A stretch of 64,000 nucleotides of DNA from the NCBI RefSeq assembly GCF_001904635.1, contig NZ_MRCB01000012.1, positions 1-64,000 on the forward strand. The letters run 5' to 3'. A program made the translations under genes and the position numbers. The number at the start of each line of letters is the position of its first letter. Positions within the stretch are counted from its first letter, which is position 1. This document shows positions 1 to 8,669 of the stretch, piece after piece. The notes beneath the pieces are model-generated. The model had not been told where the DNA came from. It saw only the letters and a list, made by a program, of their open reading frames with translations, and ran no database searches. The stretch comes from Hydrococcus rivularis NIES-593 (GTDB lineage Bacteria > Cyanobacteriota > Cyanobacteriia > Cyanobacteriales > Microcystaceae).

Positions 1-146
1 TAAAACTCCGTTCTACCATTTTTGTGACACCTAGTTAATATTTCGGACAGGTCTAATGGTTAAAAAGTCGCAAATAGTATAATAAGGCTTGGCAATGCCA
101 AGCTTTTACCATAGCTTGCGGTCGGGAGTATGTCACAGTATTCGGT

Positions 147-809
147 ATGCACTTTTTGGCGCTAGCCACTGACTATGACGGCACGTTAGCTGCTGATGGG
201 CGAGTAACCGAGGCAACTGTAGCAGCATTAGAACGGCTGCGCGAGTCGGGAAGAAAACTCATACTCGTAACAGGAAGGCAGCTTGACGACTTGTGCCGAG
301 TCTTTCCCAACGTCGATCTCTTTGAGAGTGTAGTAGCTGAAAATGGTGCATTGCTGTACTTTCCAGCAACAAAAGAAGAGCAATTATTGGGCGATCGCCC
401 GCCAGAAGCCTTTATCGAAAAGTTGCGATCGCTCGACGTTCGCCCCCTCTCCGTCGGCAAAGTCATCGTTGCTACTTGGGAACCCAACGAAACAACCGTT
501 CTTGCTGCTATTCGAGATTTAGGGTTAGAGTGGCAGATTATCTTCAACAAAGGCGCTGTCATGAGCTTGCCTTCGGGCATCGATAAAGCTACCGGACTGA
601 ACGCTGCCTTAAATCGCATGGGTTTGTCCGCAGATAACGTCATCGCTGTTGGAGATGCCGAAAATGATTTAAGCTTTCTCAAGCTTTGTGGATTTTCTGT
701 TGCCGTTGCTAATGCGCTACCGATGGTCAAGCAAGCAGCGGATTGGGTAACGCAAGGAAGCACAGGAGAAGGAATAATCGAATTAATCGAGCGACTGCTC
801 GCGAGATAG
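147..809 (+). CDS. HAD-superfamily (Cof/SPP-like) hydrolase
   Basis: 220-residue phosphatase of the haloacid dehalogenase superfamily, probably acting on a small phosphorylated metabolite in the cytoplasm. Visible motifs are motif I DYDGTL (nucleophile Asp9, acid/base Asp11), motif II VTGR near residue 43, the motif III lysine in GIDKATG, and motif IV GDAENDLSF near residue 169. The Mg-binding acidic residues are therefore intact. The cap lies between motifs II and III, as in type IIB members such as sucrose-phosphate phosphatase and Cof proteins. Substrate cannot be read from sequence. The ATG at 147 is the first usable start; another ATG at 130 is out of frame. The gene stands alone, 120 bp before a glycosyltransferase on the same strand. 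Confidence 0.85.
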   Translation: MHFLALATDYDGTLAADGRVTEATVAALERLRESGRKLILVTGRQLDDLCRVFPNVDLFESVVAENGALLYFPATKEEQLLGDRPPEAFIEKLRSLDVRPLSVGKVIVATWEPNETTVLAAIRDLGLEWQIIFNKGAVMSLPSGIDKATGLNAALNRMGLSADNVIAVGDAENDLSFLKLCGFSVAVANALPMVKQAADWVTQGSTGEGIIELIERLLAR

Positions 810-932
810 CGAGCTATTTGTAGCAGATATTTAAATGTTAGATGGATGAAATAGGGTCGCCAATTGAGATTTAGAGGCTTACACTCGATAAGTAACCTTC
901 TTTGTGACTATTAATAGTTATTTTTTTAAGTG

Positions 933-2138
933 ATGAAGCTAGCGATCGCGTTTCCATCTACCATTCGAGGCGGTGCAGAAGAACATGCTTTAACCCTAGC
1001 CTCAGCCGCAGTGAAAGAAGGTTGGCAAGTCTATGCGGCTTTTCCCAACACCCAGGGGACGACTTCTTTAATTGAAGCTTTTCAAGCAGTAGGAGTAGAT
1101 TATCGCGAGCTAAATATTGCCGACACAAACGTCCGCGAATTAAAAAAAGTAGGCGACTATTTGCCGCAATTGGCTCGAACCCTAGCCTTACTCGTCAAAA
1201 TCAAACCTGACGTCGTACAACTCAATATTCCCTATCCCGATCGCTGTTTGGGTCCTCTGCTTGCCTGTGGACTTTTAAAAATCCCGACGGCAGCGGTATT
1301 TCAATTAGTTCCTCCCCAATTTTCATTGACGCCGACACTTTTAAAAGTACATGCTTGGGCCAGAAAAAGAAATCAGCAGTGGATTGCAATTTCTCAAAAC
1401 AATCGCCGCTTGCTTTGCGATTATTTTCAGCTTTCCCAAGACCAATTAACGCTAATTTATAACGGCACTAAAATTGCATCGGGTGCGAACGATGATTCCC
1501 CCCAGGCAATTGCGAAATTGCGCGATCGCGTCCGGGAGGAACTCGGCTTATCTAAGACTAGCAAGCTTTTACTGACAGTGGGTCGCTTGAGCGCCCAAAA
1601 AGGTTATCACGATCTCATCCCAATCGTAGCTCCAATTGTGAGCGAATTTCCCGAAGTCAAATTTATTTGGGTTGGACAGGGAGAGAAAAAAGAATCTCTA
1701 ATCAAACAAGCCAAACTATGTGGCGTTGCAGAGCATATATTATTTTTAGGGTATCGTTCTGACGTTGCTAGGTTACTAAAAGCTGCCGATTTGTTCGTTT
1801 TTCCAACTTATTTTGAAGGACTTCCTTTTGCACCGATTGAAGCCTTGGCAAACGGCTTGCCGATTGTTGCCTCAAATGCAAGCAGCCTTCCAGAAATCGT
1901 TGAGGATAAGGTTAGCGGTCTTCTCTTTCCGGTGGGAGATAAAGAAAAATTACTCGAATCCATTCTTTGGGCGCTCAGAAATCCCGAAGCCATGCAAGAA
2001 ATGGCTTGTAAGGCACGATTGCGTGCTAGGAATTTCTCACAAGAAAAAATGATCAAAGACTATATTGAGGTTTGGCAGGCGTTGAGCGGAAAATCTCTCT
2101 CTTTTCATTACCCGTCCAAGTTAAATAATGAGGGTTAA
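933..2138 (+). CDS. GT4-family glycosyltransferase
   Basis: About 401 residues, GT-B fold. The N-terminal half opens with a beta strand and a glycine-rich acceptor loop (STIRGGAEEHALTLA). The C-terminal half carries the usual GT4 donor-site signature: a GRLSAQKGYHDL block, then YFEGLPFAPIEALANGLP, which contains the EX7E pair (Glu in FEGLP and IEALA). It should transfer a sugar from an activated donor during envelope or exopolysaccharide synthesis; donor and acceptor are unknown. A GTG lies directly before the ATG (930), so the start could be one codon longer. The gene converges on map, with a hairpin between them. Confidence 0.85.
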   Translation: MKLAIAFPSTIRGGAEEHALTLASAAVKEGWQVYAAFPNTQGTTSLIEAFQAVGVDYRELNIADTNVRELKKVGDYLPQLARTLALLVKIKPDVVQLNIPYPDRCLGPLLACGLLKIPTAAVFQLVPPQFSLTPTLLKVHAWARKRNQQWIAISQNNRRLLCDYFQLSQDQLTLIYNGTKIASGANDDSPQAIAKLRDRVREELGLSKTSKLLLTVGRLSAQKGYHDLIPIVAPIVSEFPEVKFIWVGQGEKKESLIKQAKLCGVAEHILFLGYRSDVARLLKAADLFVFPTYFEGLPFAPIEALANGLPIVASNASSLPEIVEDKVSGLLFPVGDKEKLLESILWALRNPEAMQEMACKARLRARNFSQEKMIKDYIEVWQALSGKSLSFHYPSKLNNEG

Positions 2139-2151
2139 GATCGCAACATTG

Positions 2152-2181
2152 GTAGGGGCAGGTTTGAAAATCTGCTCCTAC
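2152..2181. terminator. Hairpin between convergent genes
   Basis: Inverted repeat of about 13-14 bp per arm (GTAGGGGCAGGTTT against AAATCTGCTCCTAC, with G-T pairs) and a very short loop. It lies between the stop of the glycosyltransferase (+) and the stop of map (-). No long T-run follows. It could serve as a bidirectional terminator, or be one copy of a dispersed palindromic repeat with a GTAGGGG core. Confidence 0.5.
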
Positions 2182-2196
2182 AAGTTTCATGGTTAT

Positions 2197-2973
2197 TTAA
2201 TCTGGAAGCGTGAGAATCTCCACCCCATTTTCAGTAATTGCAATGGTATGCTCGAACTGTGCCGAAAGCTTGCCATCTTTTGTTACAGCCGTCCATCCAT
2301 CATCAAGAACGACTGCTTCCCAAGTCCCTTCATTAATCATCGGCTCGATGGTAAATACCATACCGGGGCGCAGGCGCTTGCCTTTTCCTCGCGTACCGTA
2401 ATGAGGAATTTGCGGCGCTGTATGGAAAACGGTACTAACTCCGTGTCCGACAAAATCTCTCACCACAGAAAAGCCGTTGGCTTCAGCATATTCCTGGATA
2501 GCAGCACCGATGTCGCCAATTCTGCCATCGGGTTTGACGGCGGCAATGCCTCGCCTTAAACATTCTTCGGTCACTTCAACTAATTTCTTGGCAATTGGAG
2601 AGGGAGTTCCCACGAAAAAAGTTCTTGATGTATCGCCGTGATATCCATCTAAAATTGGAGTCACGTCAATATTGATAATGTCGCCTTCTTTGAGAATTTG
2701 TTTGGGGCTGGGAATGCCATGACAGATTACTTCATTAACGCTGGTACAAATCGACTTGGGAAAATTAATTTTTACCCCAGGATAGCCTAGAGGAGCGCTT
2801 TTAGCTCCGTGCGCCTGCGTCCAGCGTTCTGCTTCATCGTTAAGTTCTTGCGTGCTTATACCGGGTTTGACCATTGTGGCGAGATGATCCAAAAGTTGGG
2901 CAGCCAAACGTCCAGCCCGACGCATTTTTTCTATTTCTCGTTTTGATAGCAGAGTAATCGTTTCGCTTCCCAT
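2197..2973 (-). CDS. map: Type I methionine aminopeptidase
   Basis: 258-residue cytosolic metallopeptidase that removes the initiator methionine from nascent proteins. The pita-bread fold ligands are visible in order: Asp in NIDVTPILDGYHGD, the second Asp in the same block (GDTSRTF), His in GHGVSTVFHTAP, Glu in FTIEPM, and Glu in QFEHT. The length suits bacterial type Ia. Start is the ATG at 2973. The gene is followed on its other side by a 325-bp gap that must hold its promoter. All metal ligands are intact, so it should be active. Confidence 0.95.
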   Translation of the reverse strand: MGSETITLLSKREIEKMRRAGRLAAQLLDHLATMVKPGISTQELNDEAERWTQAHGAKSAPLGYPGVKINFPKSICTSVNEVICHGIPSPKQILKEGDIINIDVTPILDGYHGDTSRTFFVGTPSPIAKKLVEVTEECLRRGIAAVKPDGRIGDIGAAIQEYAEANGFSVVRDFVGHGVSTVFHTAPQIPHYGTRGKGKRLRPGMVFTIEPMINEGTWEAVVLDDGWTAVTKDGKLSAQFEHTIAITENGVEILTLPD

Positions 2974-3298
2974 TCGTTTTTCAGTAGCTAATTTAGAAAC
3001 CGGTGAAATATTTAGCGCGATCTAATGTCAGCAGCTTTTTATCGTTGTCTTTTGAGTCGATCTTAACAAATTGCTTTTATCTATTGAAAATTAGATTAGA
3101 TTGTCGTAGCGATCGCTTGCCTCTCGAACTGCTGAGATATGTGTCTGTGACCATTCAGCAGGGCATCCTAGCGGCTCGATCGAGGTTTCGCATAGAGGCG
3201 CAAGAGAATATTCTAACCCGGAAGGGACAGCTGGATATACCTTTCTCTCTACTATTCCATGCCGTTCTAAATTTCGCCAATTTGTATATATAACGACA
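2974..3298. other. Intergenic region upstream of map
   Basis: 325 bp between map and the DUF72 gene, both on the minus strand. It presumably holds the map promoter and the 3' end of the DUF72 transcript. An open frame on the plus strand (3003-3293) has no recognisable domain or ribosome binding site and I do not support it. No RNA gene was recognised. Confidence 0.5.
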
Positions 3299-4042
3299 TT
3301 ATTCGGAATTTTCTCGAATAATTGCTTGCAATTTCAGGGCATCTCGAGCAGCGTAGCCACATTCATCGTTATCAAAATAACAATAAATTTCTTTTCCAAA
3401 TCTCGTCAAATTTGAGAAAATATTTGCCAACTCGATTAACTTTTGAATGCTATATTGACCTTGATAGGCACCATCAGAACCATGGAATCGCCAATAAGTA
3501 AAGTTGGCAGTAATTTCTTGAGGGGAAAGTTGCTCGGCTAATTCATAAATGCAAAAAGCGACTTTCTGAGTTGATAGCATTTCGTAAACTTGAGGATTAA
3601 ACCAACTGCGATCGCGAAATTCAAAAGCATAGCGATAATCTTTAGGCAGTGCCAGAAGAAACTCCTTCAAACGCTCGCGATCGCAGCGCCAATGCGGTGG
3701 CAACTGAAATAGAATGGGTCCTAATTTGTCCCCTAATATCGTTAAGCGCTCTAGCAAATTATGCAGCGTTTGTTGGGGATCTTTTAGCTTTTTCTGATGC
3801 GTAATGTAACGGCTGGCTTTAACTGAAAAAGTAAAATCGGCAGAAACCGTATCTCGCCATTTTTTCAATGTTTCTTCTGATGGTAGTTTATAGAATGAGT
3901 TGTTAATTTCTACTGTACGAAAATGTTGAGCATAATATTTGAGCCAGTCCTTCTTAACCAGTTCTTTGGGATAAAAAACATCGCACCAGTGTTGGTAATG
4001 CCAACCAGAAGTTCCAATATGGACGAGTTTAGACATTTGCAT
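3299..4042 (-). CDS. DUF72 (YecE-like) TIM-barrel protein
   Basis: 247 residues with the DUF72 signature: the start HIGTSGWHYQHW, then EINNSFYKLPS, then TFSVKASRYITHQKKL, the block ILFQLPPHW, and FEFRDRSW. The C-terminal end has the YCYFDNDECGYAARDAL block typical of the family, where a FNN/FDN and an aromatic follow the barrel. The molecular role of DUF72 proteins is not firmly established; a TIM-barrel enzyme is likely. Start is either the ATG at 4042 or the second ATG at 4036. It begins 3 bp after the stop of the upstream potassium-channel gene, so the two form one transcription unit. Confidence 0.85.
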   Translation of the reverse strand: MQMSKLVHIGTSGWHYQHWCDVFYPKELVKKDWLKYYAQHFRTVEINNSFYKLPSEETLKKWRDTVSADFTFSVKASRYITHQKKLKDPQQTLHNLLERLTILGDKLGPILFQLPPHWRCDRERLKEFLLALPKDYRYAFEFRDRSWFNPQVYEMLSTQKVAFCIYELAEQLSPQEITANFTYWRFHGSDGAYQGQYSIQKLIELANIFSNLTRFGKEIYCYFDNDECGYAARDALKLQAIIRENSE

Positions 4043-4045
4043 AGA

Positions 4046-5110
4046 TTATTGCTTTTTGGGCAATCGCAGGGGAGAAGAAGAACGAATGGGCAGCAAAATT
4101 TGCGTCAGTTGGCGCAACTGTTCTGCCGTGCCCATGCAGATGAGTAAATCGCCTGCCATGAGAACGGTATCGCCTGTCGGTCCGCCGATAAGCGTCCCGT
4201 CAGCGCGACGAACCGCTAAAACTAACGCCCCAGATTGCGATCGCAGTCGTGCTTCGCTCAACGTTTGCCCCACGCAAGGGCACGTCTTGGGATCGATGAG
4301 AAATTCTTCCATATAAAAAGCACTATTCGTCCCTGTAAGAATGCCATCGACAAAGTCCATCACTTGCGGCCTGAGGGCGGCGGCTGCCAAGCGTCTGCCT
4401 CCGGTAATATAAGGGGAAACGACTGCATCTGCCCCAGCTCTTTGAAGTTTTTGAACGGCTTCTTCGGTGCTGGCACGTGCGATCGCGCGAATTCTGGGGT
4501 TGAGAGTTTTGGCAGAGAGAACCGTGTAAAGATTCTCGGCATCGGAAGTCAGGGCAGCAACGATACAGGCTGCCGTATCAATTTTAGCCGCTAAAAGCGA
4601 CTCATCTAAGGTCGCATCTCCGAGGATGACCCGATAACCCAACTCTTTAGCTTTTTCGATTTGTTCGGGATCGGAATCGACCAGTACAAAGGGAATCCCT
4701 TCTGCTTGAAACTCTAGCGCCACCTGACGACCCGTGCGTCCGAATCCACAAACAATATAGTGTTCTACTAACGTTTCTATCAAGCGTTTCTCCTGCCTCC
4801 GTCGAATGCCTGCTTGAAAATATCCCTGAATGAGAGCCTCGGTAAACCGATTGACGATATAACCAATGGTAATCAACCCCATCACGATTAAAACCATCGT
4901 AAAGAGACGACCGCGTTCTCCCAAAGGATTGATTTCGCCAAATCCCACGGTCGCCAGCGTACTCATGGTCATGTAAGCAGCATCTAACCACGTCCATTGT
5001 TCTACAAACCGATACCAGAGAGTACCGATGAGAAAAACGATTCCTAAGGCAACGACACCACCGATAAGTTCTTGTCGCAGTCTCCGGTATTTAGGATCGA
5101 GTGCAGCCAA
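4046..5110 (-). CDS. Two-TM potassium channel with RCK (TrkA-N/TrkA-C) domain
   Basis: 354 residues in MthK-like order. A first membrane segment lies at about residues 14-30, a pore loop with filter TVGFGE (canonical TVGYGD) near residue 56, and a second membrane segment at about 68-85. The cytoplasmic RCK domain begins with the Rossmann motif IVCGFGRTGRQVALEF and is followed by a TrkA-C subdomain ending in GDLLICMGTAEQL. It should conduct potassium under ligand control. The Phe and Glu substitutions in the filter are seen in other prokaryotic channels. The start appears to be a TTG at 5110, with a GAGG sequence about 10 nt upstream. It is co-transcribed with the DUF72 gene. Confidence 0.9.
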   Translation of the reverse strand: MAALDPKYRRLRQELIGGVVALGIVFLIGTLWYRFVEQWTWLDAAYMTMSTLATVGFGEINPLGERGRLFTMVLIVMGLITIGYIVNRFTEALIQGYFQAGIRRRQEKRLIETLVEHYIVCGFGRTGRQVALEFQAEGIPFVLVDSDPEQIEKAKELGYRVILGDATLDESLLAAKIDTAACIVAALTSDAENLYTVLSAKTLNPRIRAIARASTEEAVQKLQRAGADAVVSPYITGGRRLAAAALRPQVMDFVDGILTGTNSAFYMEEFLIDPKTCPCVGQTLSEARLRSQSGALVLAVRRADGTLIGGPTGDTVLMAGDLLICMGTAEQLRQLTQILLPIRSSSPLRLPKKQ

Positions 5111-5257
5111 TGTCGTTATACCTCAATCAAAATGTTTGTTTGTGGATACTATCTAGTTAGTTAAGATGAAATATTGTTTAAATGCGATCGAAAAGAATTT
5201 TTTCTCGCACTCTGATTAAAATTGCCCATAGACCTTAACGTTAGTCAGGAGTCAACC

Positions 5258-6532
5258 GTGAGTCCAGAAGCCTTGCTTAAAAATCCCTCAGCTATCCCCG
5301 AATCGGATTTCAATCGAGAGGAATTCGATACCTATGTCATGAACACCTATGCTCGTTTTCCCATCGCCATAGCACGAGGAGAGGGATGTCGCCTGTGGGA
5401 TACACAAGGACGCGAGTATCTAGACTTTGTTGCTGGAATCGCTACCTGTACGTTAGGGCACGCTCACCCGACTTTGGTTGAAACAGTAACCAAGCAAATT
5501 CAAAAGCTGCACCATGTTTCTAATCTTTTCTACATTCCAGAACAAGGAGAACTCGCCAAGTGGATTGTAGAACATTCCTGTGCCGATCGCGTATTTTTCT
5601 GTAACTCAGGAGCTGAGGCGAATGAGGCAGCTATCAAACTGGTACGCAAGTATGCCCATACGGTTTTAGATTTTCTAGAACAGCCCGTCATTTTAACCGC
5701 CCAAGCCAGCTTTCACGGGCGTACCCTAGCCACGATTACCGCCACCGGACAGCCGAAATATCAAAAGGATTTCGAGCCGCTAGTTCCCGGTTTTGAATAC
5801 GTTCCCTACAACGATCTCGAAGCGATCGAAAATGCCATTACCGATCTCGATGAGGGTAACCGTCGGGTAGCGGCTATCATGCTCGAACCGTTGCAGGGAG
5901 AAGGCGGCGTTCGTCCCGGCGAGATCGATTATTTCTTGCAGCTACGGAAAATTTGCGATGAAAATAATATCCTTTTAGTGTTTGATGAAGTGCAAGTTGG
6001 GGTAGGACGGACGGGAAAACTATGGGGCTATGAAAATCTGGGAGTCGAACCGGATATCTTTACTAGCGCCAAGGGACTTGCAGGCGGTATTCCTATCGGG
6101 GCAATGATGTGCAAGAAATTCTGCGATGTCTTTGAACCGGGAAACCACGCTAGCACTTTTGGGGGCAATCCCTTCGCTTGTGCTGCAGCGCTAACCGTGT
6201 TGCAGACGATAGAGAAAGAGAATCTTCTGCAAAACGTACAGGCGCGGGGAGAACAACTTCGGGCAAATTTGTGTACAATTGTACACAAATTTCCCAATCT
6301 CTTTACAGAGGTTCGCGGCTGGGGATTGATTAGTGGCATGGAATTGAATGCAGATATCCCATTAACGTCAATGGATATCGTCAATGCAGCTATAGAAGAA
6401 GGCTTGTTACTAGCACCAGCCGGACCGAAAGTTTTGAGATTTGTTCCGCCATTAATTGTTTCCGAAGCAGAGGTCGATCGCGCGATAGAAATGCTGGAGA
6501 AGGCGATCGCCAAAGTCATTGCTCGAACTTAG
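5258..6532 (+). CDS. argD: Acetylornithine aminotransferase
   Basis: Class III PLP-dependent transaminase of arginine biosynthesis, converting N-acetylglutamate semialdehyde to N-acetylornithine. Blocks seen are FVAGIATCTLGHAHP, FFCNSGAEANEAAIK (phosphate binding), ASFHGRT, VFDEVQVGVGRTG (the PLP-nitrogen Asp) and TSAKGLAGG with the Schiff-base Lys. The open frame extends to a TTG at 5222, but AGGAG at 5247-5251 is spaced 6 nt before a GTG at 5258, which is the better start (424 residues). A perfect 28-bp palindrome lies inside the coding sequence at 6265-6292. A hairpin follows the stop. Confidence 0.93.
   Translation: MSPEALLKNPSAIPESDFNREEFDTYVMNTYARFPIAIARGEGCRLWDTQGREYLDFVAGIATCTLGHAHPTLVETVTKQIQKLHHVSNLFYIPEQGELAKWIVEHSCADRVFFCNSGAEANEAAIKLVRKYAHTVLDFLEQPVILTAQASFHGRTLATITATGQPKYQKDFEPLVPGFEYVPYNDLEAIENAITDLDEGNRRVAAIMLEPLQGEGGVRPGEIDYFLQLRKICDENNILLVFDEVQVGVGRTGKLWGYENLGVEPDIFTSAKGLAGGIPIGAMMCKKFCDVFEPGNHASTFGGNPFACAAALTVLQTIEKENLLQNVQARGEQLRANLCTIVHKFPNLFTEVRGWGLISGMELNADIPLTSMDIVNAAIEEGLLLAPAGPKVLRFVPPLIVSEAEVDRAIEMLEKAIAKVIART
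6265..6292. repeat. Perfect 28-bp palindrome inside argD
   Basis: Two uninterrupted 14-bp arms, AAATTTGTGTACAA and its exact reverse complement, with no spacer. The palindrome lies in frame in the small C-terminal domain of ArgD and encodes about nine residues (LCTIVHKF region). Beyond it, one mismatch is followed by two more paired bases. Such symmetry is hard to explain by protein constraint. Confidence 0.95.
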
Positions 6533-6556
6533 ATCTTGCACCAGCTTTTCATCTCA

Positions 6557-6576
6557 CCAAGAAATAAATTTCTTGG
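6557..6576. terminator. Hairpin downstream of argD
   Basis: CCAAGAAA and TTTCTTGG form an 8-bp perfect stem with a 4-nt loop, 24 bp after the argD stop. It may act as a terminator. Its form matches the CCAGGAAATTAATTTCCTGG palindromes near 32.9 and 33.3 kb, so it may instead be a diverged copy of that dispersed repeat. Confidence 0.45.
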
Positions 6577-6652
6577 CTTATAGCTAAAGTAACAAAATAT
6601 ATCTCCAATGCCAAAATGGTGTTGATGAGGAGGTTTTCTAAGGCTCTAGTGT

Positions 6653-7243
6653 ATGCTTTCACAAATCGTTCGCCCTCTGGTACAAACTCAAATTCGCTTA
6701 CTGGCCAACTCTCAGAAAACTCGTGAAACTTTACTGGAAACCGTTTCCCGCTGGCTTGGCTATCTGGGCGTTCGCGCTTGTGTGACTCATCTGGCTCCTC
6801 AATCCGATCGAATTCACGTTTGTCTGAGCGTCAGCAAGCCCGAATCCTGTGACGCGAGCGATTGGCAGAAAATTCTTCAGCATCTAGAACAAAGTCCTCA
6901 AACCGATGAATTCTCCTCAGATACCTACGATCGCATGAGTCTATCCCAGCAAAATAAATTAGCTCGGTTACTCGCTTACCTAATCCAAGCTGGCACAGAA
7001 CAGCCGAGTAACTGGGACGAGATCTCCCCGCAGCTAGAGCGTCTAAATTTAGATCGATCGATACTCGCAGGCATTAAATCGGCTCTCAAAGTTCCCCAAT
7101 CCCCAGACCAGTTACTCAAAGGATTGGAACCCGATCTAGCTGCGATCGCGCTGCCCATCGCAGTTAGCATTGTTTGGCTCGATCGCAGCATTAATCAAAA
7201 AGAAAATAGCGCTCTCATGGCATTATTGGAGGCGATGAAATAA
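6653..7243 (+). CDS. Cyanobacterial hypothetical protein
   Basis: 196-residue soluble protein that I do not recognise. It has no signal peptide and no membrane segment. The sequence looks like a predominantly helical protein with an N-terminal region (residues 1-60) of mixed character, an acidic middle, and a C-terminal segment AALPIAVSIVWLDRS-like in hydrophobicity at about 165-180. An AGGAGG lies about 18 nt upstream of the ATG at 6653, which is farther than ideal. It converges on the class III aminotransferase gene with only 2 bp between the stops. Codon use and HIP1 density match the neighbours, so it is probably a real, resident gene. Confidence 0.7.
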   Translation: MLSQIVRPLVQTQIRLLANSQKTRETLLETVSRWLGYLGVRACVTHLAPQSDRIHVCLSVSKPESCDASDWQKILQHLEQSPQTDEFSSDTYDRMSLSQQNKLARLLAYLIQAGTEQPSNWDEISPQLERLNLDRSILAGIKSALKVPQSPDQLLKGLEPDLAAIALPIAVSIVWLDRSINQKENSALMALLEAMK

Positions 7244-7245
7244 AC

Positions 7246-8628
7246 TTAGGCTCTTTTAAGCGCCTGTTTCACTAAAGTACTGCCAAAATCCCAAATCGTA
7301 CCGGGGTAGCGATGGCAGTCTGCCAAAACATCCTCAAAGGCGTTAACAAAAGCACTCACCTCTTGCTCGGTAATAATCAGCGGCGGAAGGAGTTTTATGA
7401 CATTCATATTATGTCCTGCCACTTGCGTGAGAATCCGATGGCGTTGAAAGAGAGGAACGGTAATGAGCTGGCTGAAGAGTCCTTTTTGTGCCGTTTCTAG
7501 CATCGTCCAGCCCAGTTTGAGTTGGAGCGATCTCGGCGCGCGGAATTCCAAACCGAGCATCAATCCCTTGCCTCGTACCTCATAAAAGCATTCATACTTT
7601 TCAGTCAACGGTTGCAATACCTTCGTAAAAGCCTCGCCCATCCGCGCTGCATGTTCAATTAAATTCTCCGCTTCTAAAACGTGAAGCGTTGCCAGTCCCG
7701 CTGCCATTGCCAGGGGATTTTTGCCGAAAGTAGAACCGTGAACTAAGGCTCGATCCATGCGGTGAAACACCCGCTCAAAAATCGCGCCCCGACAGAGAAC
7801 TGCTCCCACAGGAACGTATCCGCCCGATAGCGCCTTGGCGATCGCAATCATGTCCGGTTCGATCCCCCAGTGTTCGAAAGCAAAAAACTTGCCAGTACGC
7901 CCCAATCCCGTCTGTACTTCATCCGCTACCATCAAGGTACCATACTGGCGACACAGCCGTTGTGCTTCGGTGAAATAGCTATCGGTTGGCAGATTAACCC
8001 CTTTTCCTTGAATTGGCTCGAAGAAGAATGCAGCCACATCTCCAGTCGCCATTGCCCTAGCCAGTGCGTCGATATCTCCAAACGGGATGCTCTCGCACTC
8101 GGGTAACAGCGGTTCAAACCCCTGGCGAAATTCTTTAGCGCCGTTGAGCGACAGGGAGCCGTAGGTTAAGCCATGGAAGGCCTGCTCGCAATAAAGAATG
8201 CGCGATCGCCCCGTCGCATAGCGAGCAAACTTGATAGCAGCTTCGATCGCTTCCGTGCCGCTGTTGGCAAAAAAACAGCGATCGAGCGACTTGGGAGCCT
8301 TGGCCAACAGCGCTTCGGCTAACATTCCCGGCAATAAGGCGCAGTCGAATTGAACTAACGCGGGAAGATCGGCGTCCAAGACATCGGCTAAAGCCTTTTT
8401 GACGACAGGATGGTTGCGTCCGAGGGCAAATACCCCAAAACCAGAGAGAAAATCTAGATAGCGATCGCCCTTGCCATCGATGAGATAGGCACCTTCGCCC
8501 CGTTCGTAACAGCGATCGTAGCCAATCGTATTGAGAACGCGAACTAACTGAGCATTGAGATATTCGCGGTGAAGGCGATAGTTCTCACCCCGCCGCTTTT
8601 CGATTTCCTGAAGTAGGTTGAAGGACAT
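7246..8628 (-). CDS. Class III PLP-dependent aminotransferase
   Basis: 460-residue fold-type I transaminase, longer than ArgD. It carries FLSGFGVFALGRNHP, FFANSGTEAIEAAIKFAR, QAFHGLTYGSL, MVADEVQTGLGRTG and AIAKALSGGYVPVGA with the Schiff-base Lys. Compared with ArgD it has an N-terminal extension of about 30 residues and a longer C-terminal end. Substrate is uncertain: ornithine/acetylornithine-type and hopanoid-side-chain (HpnO-like) enzymes have similar length, and no hopanoid genes are adjacent. The frame opens at a TTG (8646), but the ATG at 8628 is preferred. It is a separate paralogous group from argD 1 kb away. Confidence 0.85.
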   Translation of the reverse strand: MSFNLLQEIEKRRGENYRLHREYLNAQLVRVLNTIGYDRCYERGEGAYLIDGKGDRYLDFLSGFGVFALGRNHPVVKKALADVLDADLPALVQFDCALLPGMLAEALLAKAPKSLDRCFFANSGTEAIEAAIKFARYATGRSRILYCEQAFHGLTYGSLSLNGAKEFRQGFEPLLPECESIPFGDIDALARAMATGDVAAFFFEPIQGKGVNLPTDSYFTEAQRLCRQYGTLMVADEVQTGLGRTGKFFAFEHWGIEPDMIAIAKALSGGYVPVGAVLCRGAIFERVFHRMDRALVHGSTFGKNPLAMAAGLATLHVLEAENLIEHAARMGEAFTKVLQPLTEKYECFYEVRGKGLMLGLEFRAPRSLQLKLGWTMLETAQKGLFSQLITVPLFQRHRILTQVAGHNMNVIKLLPPLIITEQEVSAFVNAFEDVLADCHRYPGTIWDFGSTLVKQALKRA

Positions 8629-8669
8629 CGATCGCTCAAAAGTCAAGAGTTAGTAAATACTAGAAAGTT

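Noticed and set aside
2128-2559. 143-residue plus-strand frame across the map locus
   Set aside because: Antisense shadow of the strongly supported map gene.
3003-3293. 96-residue open frame on the plus strand between map and the DUF72 gene
   Set aside because: No ribosome binding site, no domain, and composition unlike neighbours; it lies where the map promoter should be.
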